From the NCBI GenBank assembly GCA_025594325.1, contig JANHCV010000001.1:2914001-2978000 (forward strand): a stretch of DNA of 64,000 bases. The letters run 5' to 3'. This document shows, piece by piece, positions 31,888 through 43,550 of this stretch. Source of the DNA: Blastocladiella emersonii ATCC 22665. Its lineage: Eukaryota > Blastocladiomycota > Blastocladiomycetes > Blastocladiales > Blastocladiaceae. Numbering within the stretch: the stretch's first letter is position 1; every line of letters starts with the position of its first letter. Both the position numbers and the translations under genes were made by a program. The notes below the pieces were generated by a model. The model was not told where the DNA came from and ran no database searches. It saw nothing but the letters and a program-made list of their open reading frames with translations.

Positions 31888-32405
31888 TCATTCCTCCGAC
31901 TCGAGGGCGGCGTAGTAGCAGGCGCCGAGGGCCATGACGCCAAACATCATGATCTGGACGGGGTGGGTCCCGACCTCGCTCGCTACGCGTCGAGAGTGTG
32001 TCAGCGTCGCCGTTGGACGAGTGAGAGGGGTGGAAGAAGTAACGCACTCGACACCTTGCGCCGGGCCAGCGATACGACGCACGCAAAGATGGCCGCCCAG
32101 CCAAGTGCGGGACTCTGAAGAAGACGAGCAAGATGCGCAGCTTGTGAGCTGGAGGGTCATCGAGAGCGATTAGAACCGGACTACGGACCCGCATGACCAT
32201 GGTCAGCGCCGAGAAGGCCATGGCCGCGGCCTGGAACACATCGACCGGCACCTCGTCGTCCGTTGCCTTCTCGATGGCCGTCTAGGTCGTCGACACCCCG
32301 TCAGCTCGATCTGGTATGCGGGGCGTGGGCGGTTCATCGCACAGGAATCACGAGATCTTGGCGGCGCGGGTCGCCCTTGATCTCGAATACAGGAAAGTTG
32401 TTCAT
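31888..32405 (-). CDS. WDR83OS: Asterix (WDR83OS) homologue, PAT complex subunit
   Basis: Four exons (32405-32352, 32281-32189, 32114-32048, 31982-31888) total 102 aa, against 106 in human. Asterix pairs with CCDC47 in the PAT complex, an ER intramembrane chaperone for multipass proteins. The family pattern is visible: DPRR near the N-terminus, DDEVPVDVFQAAAMAFSALT (like DDPTPDYMNLLGMIFS), a second helix LGWAAIFACVVSLARRK (like WCAWVAVYCSFISFANSR) and a third hydrophobic segment IMMFGVMALGACYY. Two donors are atypical (GTGATT, GTCCGT), and the third donor is GTGCGT after RKVS, which keeps the frame. Every exon is under 100 nt. It is divergent from RIC1. Confidence 0.75.
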
Positions 32406-32670
32406 TGCAGCGAGTGTGGTCGATGCAGAAGCTTTATGGCGCGTTGCAGATCCTCGGCAGGGAGAGGAGCGGGTCGAGGCGCGAGGGGAGCGCCACGCAC
32501 GGGACCCGTGTCTCGCGGCGTTCACGCGCCCGTGGCCGAGCCGCGCCGCCGACCCGCCCACGACGCCCAACGCTTTCCCTCACTCCCTCTCCTCCTTCGC
32601 GACCCGCAACGTGCCTCGCGCACGCCCACGTAGCTCACGACTCGCCGCACATTGCGCCACCACCACCGCC

Positions 32671-35600
32671 ATGTACTTTGCCGCGGGCATCCCGCGGTGC
32701 GCGAGCACGCGCGACGAGGACCTGCTGCGGCTCGGCGGCGCCGACCCGGCCGGCGCGTCGGCGGGCTTCTCGCACCCGGACGGCGCCACGCTGGCGATCC
32801 GCGAGAACTGGGACGCCTCCTTCTTCGTGTCGGTCGGCGTGCGCTCCATGTACCTGTGGTCCGCCAAGCCCACCGTCGTCATCTCCAAGGTCTACCGCAG
32901 CCGCGACGACGTGCTCGAGTTCGGCGAGAACTGCGACGCCTTCTGGAAGCTCGACTCGACCGTGGTCGCCGTCATTGTACGCTGGGAACCTCGGCGCGTT
33001 GACAGCAACTCGCTGACGATCACGCCGTGTCGTAGACGACGGCCGGCTTCCTGCTGCTGTACGAGCTCCAGGTCGAGCAGGGCGCCGTGGTCTTTGACCT
33101 CAAGTTCCGCACCGCTCACCACTATAACGTGGGTCCCGGCGAGCACGTCGGCCTGCCCAGCGTCACCCTCGCCTTCAAGACGCGCGTCCAGGTCGACAAC
33201 GGCGCCATCTGCTGGTACGCTCTCTCGGCTTCTCGCTCCCGACGCGACCCACTCATCCCTCAGCGTGTAGCGGGACCTTCATCGAGGACGACCTGTTCCT
33301 CGCGACGCGCAACGAGGCCGCGATCCACGCGCTGCAGTTTGACGGCGAGGAGGTGCTCTTCGAGACCACGTCGCTGACCGATGTGGCCGGCGCCGAGATC
33401 GCCAACCCGGCCGTCTACATCCAGTCCATCTCCTACTCGCGCGACCCCGACGCCTTCTTCGCCATCCTGTCCGACCACAGCGCCGTCGTGCTCCGCCGCG
33501 AGACGGTCAAGCTGGTCAGCGGCATCCGCGCGCCTCGTCCGCCGCCACCACAACAACAGCAACCGCCGCACGTTCGGCGTGAGCGGAGCGACCTCGACGA
33601 TGATGACGACGACGAGGATCTCGAGTCGGACGACGAGTACGTCGACACGGAAGACGACGTGTCCGCCGGCTCCAGCGACGACGATGCCGACGACGACGGC
33701 GACACGGACACCGGCTCGGTCCACACGAGCATGGTGTGGACGGGCCGCCCGATCGGCACGGGCCAGTACGCGAGCATGGCCATCAACCCGCGCTTCTCGC
33801 TGCTCGCGCTCGGCCGCATGGACGGCACGCACGAGCTGCACTCGATCCACCGCGAGGAGCTGCTGTCGCGGCCCGAGATCGTCGTGCACGCCGGCACCCC
33901 GCCGACTCTCGACGCGCAGCCGTGGACCTCGTTCATCTCACACGTCGCTGACGTCGGGTCGCACGCGCGCCGCGGCCGCATCAGCTGCATGACGTGGTCG
34001 TGGGACGGGCTCGCCCTCGTGCTCGGGTACCAGTCGTGGGGGTTCGTCGTCGTGTCGACGTACGGGAACCCGCTCGTGGTCGCGACCAAGCGCGCACTGC
34101 ACACGGCGCTCGTCGAGTACGTCCTCTACGCTTGTGACGGTGGCTCCGCGACCGGACTGACTCGCGCGCTCGCTGTAGCCAGGACGCGGACGTGGTCGAC
34201 CCGTACTTTAACGGCATCGAGTCGGCCTTCTTTGGCTGCAGCTGCTTTGACCTGTTCATCCTGCCCACGAGCGCCAAGTCCGATGGTACGCTGCCGTCTC
34301 TCCGCGGCACGCCCACCGTCATGTCCGCTCACACCCGCCCGTCGCAGAACACGGCTCGCTCATCTACATTGTGCCGATGCTCAAGAGCGCGGCGGCCACC
34401 AACCAGACGCCGAGCAACTTTGCGTTCCCGCTGCTCGTCGGGTCCGACTACTGCATGCTGCTCGCCGAGCCCACGGTCGAGGTCACCGACGGACCCATGC
34501 GCCACAAGTACATTCGGTATCCCTCGCAATACATTGCCGAGAACTGGCCCATTTCGGTACACATCTTCTTCCTGCTCCTGTCTCGTGTCCGCTTCGAGCT
34601 GATCGATTCCATCGTGGCCGTGTGTAGATTGCCGCCATGGACGGCCGTGGCCGGCACATAGCGATCGGCGGCCGCCGCGGTTTCGTCGTGTACTCGCGCG
34701 ACACGGGCCGGTGGAAGCGGTTCGGCAACCACCAGCAGGAGCAGCAGTTTACGTGCCGCGGCATGGTCTTCACCGGCCAGTACCTCGTCGTCGTCGCGCA
34801 GCTGCTCAAGCAGGACTACGCGGTACGTCGCTCCGCCGTACAAGACTGCGGCCCGCTCACCTCGCTCACTCATCGCGAATCCGTGTAGGTGCTGGTCTTT
34901 GACATCAACAAGCCGCTCGACTTCGAGCACGTCGTGGTGCAGCAGCCGCTGCAGGACGCGCCGACGCACCTGTCGGCGCACGGCCGCTCGCTGTTCGTGG
35001 TGTCGGGCGAGGGCGAGCTCGTGCGGCTCGTCATCGACGAGGAGTCGCAGTCGCTCGAGGTGCGCGACGCGTGGACGCTGCCCGGCGGGATCGACCCGTT
35101 CAACGTGATGGCGATCCGCCGGTTCCACTCGTCGTCGGGCGTGTTCGTCGTGCTCGTCGCGGGTACCGTGTTCGTGTGGGACCCCGACACGGGCGACGTG
35201 GCCGAGCTCGCCGAACATGTCGAGTACATTCTGTCGACGGCGCAGGTCCATGCTGATCTCGAGGGGATGTTGTGGCTCGTGTCCAAGGATCAGTGTCGGG
35301 TACGCCTGCTTTGCGCGCGAGATCGGGACGTGGCCGCCAACTGACTGTTGGATGTCGTGTAGATCATGGAGAATGGCGTCGAGGCGACTCGGGTGCCGCT
35401 CGACTTTTCGCCGCTCGGTACGCCCGCGATGGCCATGGTCATGGTCATGGTCACGGTGACTCTCGCCGCTCACTCGCAAACCGGACGGTAGCCATCTCGC
35501 CGCATTACGGGATCATCGTCGGCCTGTCCGAGCAGCTCAGCGTGCGCGCCAACTTTGACATGATCGGCTTCGAGCCCACGTCCAAGGTCCGCGCACCCAC

Positions 35601-37432
35601 TCTTTTGCCCAAGTCGGCGACACGCCCTCGCTAACCCCTCTCTTGTAGACGTGCCTGTTCCTGCACCACCTGCTCGAGTACCTCCTGCGGACGCGCGACA
35701 TGGGCACGGTCGAGGCGCTGGCCAACAACTACTGCCAGCTCGGGTACTTCAACCACGCGCTCGAGGTGCTGCTGCACCGCGTGTGGGAGCGCGAGGCCGA
35801 GTCGGGCGCGGGCACGGGCGACGGCGCCATGCTGCCGCGCGTGCTCGAGTTCCTCCAGCAGTCGCGCGACTACCTCGACATTGTCGTCAACTGCGTGCGC
35901 AAGACCGAGCTCGCCATGTGGGACTACCTGTTCTCGATCATTGGCAGTCCGCAGCAGCTGTTCGAGGTACGTGGGCGAGGCGCGGCCGTGGGACCGTGGT
36001 CGTGGCCGTGGACGCTGACGATCACGCGAGGGTGTAGCAATGCCTCGACTCGAACCGGCTGCACACGGCGACCGCGTTCCTCGTCATCCTGCACAACATG
36101 GAGTCGCACACCATGAGCGGCAACGTACGCTACCGTCGATGGTCATCGCGGACCAACAACCCCTAACACCCGACTAACGCGTAGGACTCGATCCGCCTCC
36201 TCGAGCGCGTGCTGCAGAGCGAGGACCTCGAGCTAAGCCGCGACCTGGTGCGGTTCCTGCGCTCGATCGGCGGTCCGGGCGCGAGCGTCAAGCTGTGGAA
36301 CTCGCTTCAGGTCAGCCGCGACGCGGCGGCCATGTTCATGCACCGGTCCAACTCGTCGCACGCGTCGCTGTCCGCCATCGACCAGGACGAGTCGGTACGA
36401 CCCGCGAGGTCTCGGGCGCGAGGTCACGACTGACACGCGTCTGTAGCTGTACCTCGAAATCCTCATCAGCCGACACGCGCGCAACCTGCTCCGCGGGCAC
36501 CGGCTGCGGTCGCTGCTCGCCATGTCGCGCGCACTCGATTTCCCGCTCGTTCCGTGGCTCAGCAAAGAGCGGTACGAGCCGTGTCATTGCTCTTCCTGTC
36601 TCGCCTCAATACTGACCCCACTCGCCGCCGCCGTAGAACGCGCGGCGCCGTGATCGAGAGCCGAGCCGCGGCCATCAAAGCCGTGCACCTACAATTCCGC
36701 GTCCCGTTCCCGCCGCTCGACCCGCCGCCGCCCGCCGCGCCCGCCGGCAGTGCGCGTGGCGGTACACCGGCCGTGCTGCGGCGACACACAATCGCGGGGC
36801 TCCCAGTACCCGTCGGTAGCGAGCCCGTCGACTCGGCCACGGCGCCGTCGCCCTCGCCCCCACCATCGGCCGCTGCTGACAAGCCGGCGGCAGCGGTGGC
36901 CACGGCCGCGACCGTGGCCACGACTCATGCGCGCTCGGTCACCACGCTCCCCTCAAGACCAACAACCGCGCCCACCCACGCCGCGCCGCGCCGCGCGCTG
37001 AGCGTCTCGGCCGCCCCACCGAAGTCGGCGCGACACGACAGCGCGCCGCCGCCAGGGATCCTGGACCCGGTGCTCCCGACCGCGGACCCCGTCCTCGGGG
37101 ACCCGCTCACCCCCGCGACCGCCGCGGCGGCGGCCACCGATAGCGCAGCGGACCTGGCGACGCTATCGGCGTCGTTCCGCGCGGCGGGCGCGGTGGCGTG
37201 GTCGCTGGTAGTGGCGTGTGTGGCGAGCGGCGGGGACGCGCGGCGCGTGGCCGGGGTGGTGGTCGCGGGGCCGGCAGCCAGCGAAGACCGGGCGGCGGCG
37301 GCGGCGTGGCAGCGCGAGGCGCGCGGCGAGTGGATGCGGCTGCGCGCGGTGCTGGTCAACGAGGACGAGCTGGGCGAGGGGTACGCGAGGTTGGCGGCGC
37401 GCGTGGACGAGGAGTTGCGAGCGAGGAGCTAG
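32671..37432 (+). CDS. RIC1: RIC1, subunit of the Ric1-Rgp1 Rab6/Ypt6 exchange factor
   Basis: Fourteen exons (32671-32976, 33036-33214, 33271-34116, 34179-34285, 34348-34556, 34628-34822, 34889-35299, 35363-35417, 35492-35586, 35649-35966, 36038-36124, 36185-36394, 36447-36571, 36637-37432) sum to 1312 aa in one frame. Ric1-Rgp1 activates Rab6/Ypt6 at the Golgi. The MYFAAGIPR start, the beta-propeller half with an acidic insert, ENWPIS-IAAMDGRGRHIAIG, and especially the C-terminal RIC1 domain identify it: YLDIVVNCVRKTELAMWDYL, QCLDSNRLHTATAFLVIL, LLERVLQSEDLELSRDLVRF and DFPLVPWLSKER. About 265 residues in the last exon (Pro/Ala-rich, then helical) extend past the usual domain end and are not recognised. 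Confidence 0.9.
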
Positions 37433-37563
37433 TGAAGGAATACACACGCACTTGAACTCAAGAGGCCAACAGACTAGTAACATAATAAAGAGTTCCTTTG
37501 TTACCGCCATCCAGACAATGATACTGCATCAACAAGAGGGCACAACAACGACAGGAGGGGCGC

Positions 37564-38501
37564 TTAGTGGCCGAGGGCCGACAGCTCCTTCTGGATCGAG
37601 GCCACGGTCTTGTCCTTGTTCTGGGCAGCCTGGACCTTGGCGACCTTCTTGGCGGCGGCCTGGTAGGTGGCGGTGCCGCGGGTCTTGCGCTTGTCCTCGA
37701 GCTTGGCAACGACGTCAGCGTACTTCCAGCCGACCTCGTGCGAGAGGCGGCCGACGCGCGTGAACTTGCGGCCGGGCTTGAGGCGCAGGACGCGGAGGGC
37801 GGCGGGGACGACCATGCGCTTGACGCGGTCCCAGGGGGCGGGGACACCCTCGAAGACCTTGACGCGGGCCAGGGCGGCGGCGCCACGGGGGGTCTTGTGC
37901 GGGATCATGCCGCGGAGGGCCTTGTAGAAGATGCGCGAGGGGGCGCGGAAGTGGAAGGCACCCTTGGCGGGGTTGACAATGCAGCGCTTGCGCAGGTGGG
38001 CGTGGTAGCGGAGCTTGTTGCGGAAGAAGGGACCGGCAATGTTGAGCTCCTCGCAGCGGACGACAACGATCTTCTGGCCGTTGAGGGCCTGCTTGGCGAC
38101 GATCGAGGCGAGGCGACCGAGGAGGTGACCCTTACCGTCAATGACAACGACCTGGAGGTGGGCGGGAGGGGGTAGAGGTGAGTGAACATGTTCTGGTCGG
38201 TGGTGAAGTGGTGGCAGACGCCGCTGCCGAGGGTCGAGTCGTTGCTGCTGTCACTGCACTGCCGTCGTCGTGGTCTGGCGGAGAGGGTGGAAGGGGAGAG
38301 GGGGAAGGGAGAGGGGGAAGGGAGAGGGGGAAGGGAGAGGATGAGGAGACCGGGCACGGATGATCGACCAAGAAACCGACTCGACTGGTCGACGGGCAGG
38401 CTGCAGGAGGCGCTCGACAGGGGGCAGGGCTGGCTCAAGGTGGCGAGGGAGGAGATGCGTACGGGCACCGCAGCGGGCCAGGAGCCAGAGCAGAGCGACA
38501 T
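37564..38501 (-). CDS. RPL13A: Ribosomal protein uL13 (L13a/L16)
   Basis: The main exon (38151-37564, 196 codons) is a full uL13: [71 protein letters not shown] and [20 protein letters not shown]. Family proteins need only a few residues before VVVIDGKG. The best candidate first exon is 38501-38463 (ATG...AVP, phase 0, donor GTACGC), leaving a 311-nt intron that contains a purine/pyrimidine tandem repeat. That exon is tentative; the rest is certain. The protein is a large-subunit component in the cytoplasmic ribosome. It is divergent from NUP35. Confidence 0.9.
38290..38340. repeat. Tandem purine repeat in the uL13 intron
   Basis: About four copies of a 13-nt unit (AGAGGGGGAAGGG-like) run in tandem. 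On the intron's sense strand this is a pure CT tract, about 140-190 nt upstream of the acceptor. Confidence 0.75.
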
Positions 38502-39510
38502 GACGAGCGACGAGGGGGATGGGGGGCACGGGCGGCCGAAGCGGCGGCGGCGTCGAGCCCGACCGTTGCTCGCCCATCCGTAGCTCAAGGCGAGAGCGGT
38601 CCCCTGGTCGCGGCGAGGCGAGCAGAGAGACGAAGCCTTGACGCCTGCCTTTCGGCAGTTATGCCCGTCGGAACCCAAGCATGCAGTCGAGCGAGCGAAA
38701 AGGTGGGTTCCCGGCAGACGATTGTGTGTGGCTCAGCGCGGGCATCAGGTCCACTGGGCACGGCACGAGCACCGGCCAGGGCCTGCCGGCGAGCGACACA
38801 GCTGGAGGAAGGAGGGCGGGCGCAGGGGCGGGCGCACGCACGCACGCACGCCGATGGCGCACACCGAGAACCCCTACGTCGGGTCAGAAGCGGTGCTCGG
38901 TCCGAGGCGAGCGGTGCCCGGCAGGCGAGCGAGGCGATCCATGCCGATGGAGGTCGAATTGCCGAAGTCGCCGATGGGGGTCGAGAGTGGCAGGGGAGGG
39001 GAAGCGATGGAGGTAGGGTGGAAAGGGAGACGGTTTCCGGGTGGAGCGGCAGCAACGACAGGCGGGCAGGCAGGCGGCTCGGGCAGCGGCGCGGCGTCGC
39101 CGAGCGGGCAACCTATACCTTATCGAAGGAGCTCATGTTGGATGGTGGACAGCAGAGTAACGGTCCGAGGCCAAGTGGTGGAGGGGGAGCGAGGCGACGG
39201 GCGGCGGGCGGCGGCGGGCCTTGATGGCGGCGGGCCGCGCCGCGCACCCGCTCCGAGCACGGAGCAACACGGCCCTGGCAACGCTCACGTGGCCGAGCCC
39301 GCAAAACTCGCCGACCCGCCGCGCGAGCGACCCTCACGTGCGCGGGCTGCAAACACGTGACCCCGTCTCCACGTCTTTCGACCTGCCTCGCGCGGCCTGC
39401 GTCGCGGGTCGCTGCCGGTCGGCCGTCCCCTCCCGGCCACGGCCAAGTCCCCACCCACCCATCACCAGCGACCCTCACCCACCACCGCACCCTGCAACGC
39501 ATCAACCACC
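38502..39510. promoter_or_regulatory. Divergent intergenic region between uL13 and NUP35
   Basis: About 1 kb with no recognisable gene. A short (GCAC)n run is at about 38831-38845. Long frames through it on both strands are low-complexity Arg/Gly/Pro and are judged random. Confidence 0.4.
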
Positions 39511-40579
39511 ATGTCCGCCAGCATCAGCGACCACCTCTGGCCCGCCCCGAGCTACGATCCCATCGCGCCGGCGCTCGCGACCTCGCCCGACGCGGACCTG
39601 CCGCCCATCTTCGACGTGCGCGAGGCCTACGCGCCCTCCGGCTCGGGCGCCAGCAACCTCTTTGACAATGTCGGCCCGCCGCCCGTGCGCCCCGTACGTC
39701 GTCGCGTCTTCTCTGCCCGAGACCGGCCCATCGCTGACCACCCATGTCATGCAGAGCCCCTACAGCAACCCCATCTCCACCAAGCGCGCCGTCCCCGCCA
39801 CCGCCGCGCCACAACGCCAGGCCTCGGCCTACTCGCTGCCCAACCTGACCCCTGCCCCCGCGCACCCGTCGCTCGCCCCGCGGGAACGCACCCTCGCGCC
39901 CGGCGCCGACATCGACGACTCGTCCATGCTCTTCTTCTCGCCCTTCCCCGTCAACATGGCCCGCCTGCAGGAGCACCTGCGCAAGTACGGCACCATCCAG
40001 TGGACCCGCTACGCGAACTCGCCCTTCACCATCCTCGTCACCCTGCCCTCCCCCGCCGCCGTCGAGGAGGTGCTCTCCCACGGCTGCTTCTACCTTGACT
40101 CCGTGCCCATCGGCGTCATGCGCAATGACGGCAAGGGGACCGCGTCCGCCGACGCCGCCGCCGTCCCACCACGGCCCGCCGCCCCCGCCGCCGCTCAGCC
40201 GTTCCCGCAGTACGCCCACCCGTCGTCGTCCGCGCCACGGTCCGCGAGCGCCCGCTCCTCCGTCATCCCGCCGCGCCCCGCCTCGCCGACGCACCCGTCG
40301 ATCGCCTCGCCTGTCGCCGAGATCGAGACCGCCGACCGCGAGAAGGCCTCCCTGTTCAAGGACGGCTCGCGCGGCGCCGGCAGCGCCGGCGGCATCACGT
40401 CGACCGTCTCGTCGTGGTTCCCGTCCGTCTTCTCGCGCGACTCGGCCGTCGACCTCTTCTCGCCGCCCACCCACCACGTCAACTCGGGATCGCGCAACGG
40501 GTTCGCCGCGCCATCCGAGCCGGCGGGCGGCGCGTCGTCTGGGCTCATGAACACCGTCATGGAGTTCTTCTCGTGGTAG
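39511..40579 (+). CDS. NUP35: Nucleoporin Nup35/Nup53 with RRM-like MPPN domain
   Basis: Exons 39511-39693 and 39755-40579 give 335 aa. Nup53/35 is an inner-ring nucleoporin linking the scaffold to the nuclear membrane. The N-terminus is disordered, with SPYSNPISTKRA. The atypical RRM at about 119-190 reads SMLFFSPFPVNMARLQEHLR, YGTIQWTRYANSPFTILVT and SHGCFYLDSVPIGVM. A disordered region and a terminal amphipathic helix ending MNTVMEFFSW follow, matching the C-terminal membrane-binding helix that ends in Trp in this family. Confidence 0.85.
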
Positions 40580-41126
40580 TAGCGCTCGGTTATGCATTGT
40601 GTATGATGGAACATGACTTTTAGCTGCCTAGTCTCCTTTTATCGTGTTGTTGGGCTCGCGGGGCGTGAAGTTTTGAGCTGAACCGACTACGCGTGCGTGG
40701 CCGAGACCGCGCACCGCTGCTTGACGATGGTCATGGTCTCGGCCACAGTCGCCGCCTTGCCGAATCAAACGGCCGACTTGTTGGCCGAGTCTACTTTTGC
40801 GTGCTCCGATCAGGGAGCGTGCTGGACCGACGACGCATGCACAATACGGCCACGGCCACCGCGGCCGTGACCGCGTAGCCATGGTCACGGCCATCATCTC
40901 TGACCACGGTCGACGGCCAGCGCGACCAGAGAAGCGAGAGAACATCGATCAAGACTGATTTTTTGAAGACAAACGAACAAATCTGAGGGACACGAGGGAG
41001 AGAGGCAGAGGGAAAAAGTGAATGGAGGCGAAAGAGGGAGAAGACGACGGCCGCATCCGCAGCAACACCACACACGCGAGCGAGAGAACAACACACTACT
41101 ATCGACGAGCGGACGAGCGACCGGCC
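40580..41126. other. Convergent intergenic region with two GC-rich hairpins
   Basis: No gene seen. Perfect inverted repeats are present: GTGGCCGAGACC at 40697-40708 with its complement at 40735-40746, and GGCCGTGACC at 40863-40872 with its complement at 40883-40892. They lie between the NUP35 and B56 stop codons, where two transcripts converge. Confidence 0.65.
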
Positions 41127-43550
41127 TTAATCCATGGACCCGGCCGCGCCACCGCCCGCGGCCATGTTGTTGAGCACGTCGTCCAACGACTTGTGCCGGC
41201 TGAGCTCCGACAGCACCTGCTCGTCGACGGGCAGCACCGACTTGCGCCGGAATCGTGGCGGCGTCGGCTTGCCGTCGTCGGACCCCTGCGCGAGCTCCTT
41301 GGTCAGCGCGTCGTCGCCTTCCCGGTCCTCGAGCGCCTCGGCGTCGGGCGTCAGCGGCGCGAATGGAACAGCTACAACAGACGGATTCGAGGTTAGCGAT
41401 GAGTGGTCGGCGCACAAGTCAACGAGCGCAAGAGAAACACGTACGCGCAGACGGCGCAATCGCCACGGCCTCCTTGGGTAGCGCCGAGCCGGCCGCGGCT
41501 GCTGGTGGGTGCGGCGCGCGCTTGGACGCGAGCTGCTCGATCTTGGTCCACGCCTCCTCGCGCTCCTTTTGCTTCTTGCGCTCGCTACACGGTGGGGATC
41601 GCGGGCGGGTGAATGGGAGGCGCGCTGACGGACGCGTCGCGACCGAAACACGTACGTTTGCCGCTGCTGCTTGTACTTGTTGGTGCACTCGTCGAACAGC
41701 TTGGGGCTGATCTCCATGAACAGCTTGAGCGCGTTGTACACGAGCCCGTGGATGGTCCTATACCCAAAAAAAAAAAAAAAAAAAAAAGCACGCGAGTCAG
41801 CGACAATCGGACCGCGACCACCGAGCACCGAAGAAACGTACCGGTTCCAGTGCGACTTGGAGTTGCGGTACAGCGATGAGAACATGATGGGCAGGATGAC
41901 GGCCACGTTCTCGGAGATGAGGTTGACAATGTACTCGTTGTTCCACAGGTACAGGGCGCGCTCGGCGACCTGGAAGTGCTGCGACGACACGCACTTGGCA
42001 ATGTGGGTGAAGAGCGGCACCTGGATCTTCTGGAACTCGTGCGGGTCGACAATGTCGAGGATCTCCTCGATCTCGTTGATGAACATGACCTCCTTGGGCG
42101 AGTTCATCTTGGGCCAGAACCGCAGCAGGCCCGTGATCACCTCGGTCGTCAGCGTCGGGTCCTTTTCGAGGAACTGCACAATGCAGTACGCGAGCTGCGG
42201 GTGGTACAGGCCGAGCGACTTGGCCTTGTGCAGCGGGATCAGCACCCGCGACAGGAACACCTTGTGCTCCTCCTTGAGCGGCACCGCGAACCCGTTGATG
42301 ATGGACCCGAGGATCTCGAGCAGCTCGGCGATCCCGTTGTGCCGCTCGTTCTCGTAGATGAAGTGGAAGAAGACGTTGTTGATGGACCGGCGGATGAAGG
42401 CGCGCAGGTTGAGGAACTTGCCGTAGATGCGGTGCAGCGTCGTCTTGAGGAAGTCGCGCTCGCGCGGGTCCTCCGAGTCGAACAGCTCGAGCAGCTGCAG
42501 CACAAAGTGCTGGTCAATGTACCGCTTGGCAAATGTTGGGTTGAAGTCGGGCGACTCGATGAACCGCAGGAAGAACTCGTAGACGATCTGCAGGTGCGGC
42601 CACGCCGCCTCGAGCACGGGCTCGTCCTCCTCGGGGTCGAACGCGTCGCCGAACGGGTTCACCTGCGGGGGTATTGCTCGGAACAGGTTGGCGGCAAACT
42701 AGACGGTTCGAGCGAGGGTGTGAGCTCGCGCAGGAGGTCGCGGGAGTGTGCGCGCGCCGGCGACACGCGGTCGTACCATGGAGAAGACCTCGGGGTACAC
42801 CTCCTCGGTGATGACGCCGCGGTTGGTGGTGATGTAGTCGACGAGCTCGGTCAGCGTCTGGCGCTTGACCTCCTTGCCCTTGAGGTCGCTCGTCGCGTCG
42901 CTGAAGTCGAAGACGGTGTGACACTGCTGCAGCTTGCGCACGAAGAGCGGCTGGCGCTCGTTGGGCGAGACATCTACGAGTCGCGCGTGTGTCAGTGGTG
43001 CGCCGCGTACACGACGCAACCCAGGGTAACGTACCGCGGAACCCGGGCAGCTTCTCAAACTCGGCGTGCTCGGTCGAGTGGAAGCGCGACGAGCGCTGGC
43101 GCTTGGGCAGCTTGGAGATGAGGATGCCGTCCTTGGGCTGCGCCTTGAGGCGATTCAATGGCCCGCTGCGGGGCACCTCCTTGCCCGAGCCATTGCCCGG
43201 GCTGCCGGTGGGGTCCATGGGCATGGTCGACGAGACGGCGACCGTCTTGAGCGCGTCCTTGGACACGGGCGACTACATGGCAGAGGTAGCGCAAGAGTGA
43301 GCCAGGGCCCCGACCACGCTGCGCCGAACCGAGGCGAGCCGACACGCACGTCAATCGAAAACTCCTGCTTACGGCCGGCGTCAAAGTCGGCCGAGAGGGA
43401 CTTTTCCTTTGAAGCCGCGATCGGCTTCTCGGCCTTGCCGGTCGGGGCGCCCGACGACGACTTGTGGTGGTCTGCGGCGGCCTGGGACTTGGCTTGGGCG
43501 GCGGCAGTCGACGACGAGTCGGTGGACGAGTTGCTCTTGTTTCTGGAGAG
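41127..43550 (-). CDS. RTS1: PP2A regulatory subunit B56 (Rts1), first exon unresolved
   Basis: Exons seen: 43550-43350, 43072-43035, 42973-42777, 42698-41842, 41757-41656, 41584-41445, 41371-41127 (the second extends 43072-43035). B56 directs the PP2A phosphatase to substrates in mitosis and stress responses. The HEAT-like core is highly conserved: [96 protein letters not shown] and [21 protein letters not shown]. The C-terminus has [12 protein letters not shown]. The N-terminal 67 codons of the first listed exon are Ser/Lys-rich. That exon starts at an acceptor in phase 0 and has no ATG, so a start exon lies upstream, possibly MKGLKNR near 43987. Confidence 0.9.
41766..41787. repeat. A22/T22 homopolymer in a B56 intron
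   Basis: 22 consecutive A on the plus strand. On the gene's strand it is an uninterrupted T22 tract that ends eight bases before the TATAG acceptor, in an 84-nt intron (41758-41841). Confidence 0.9.
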
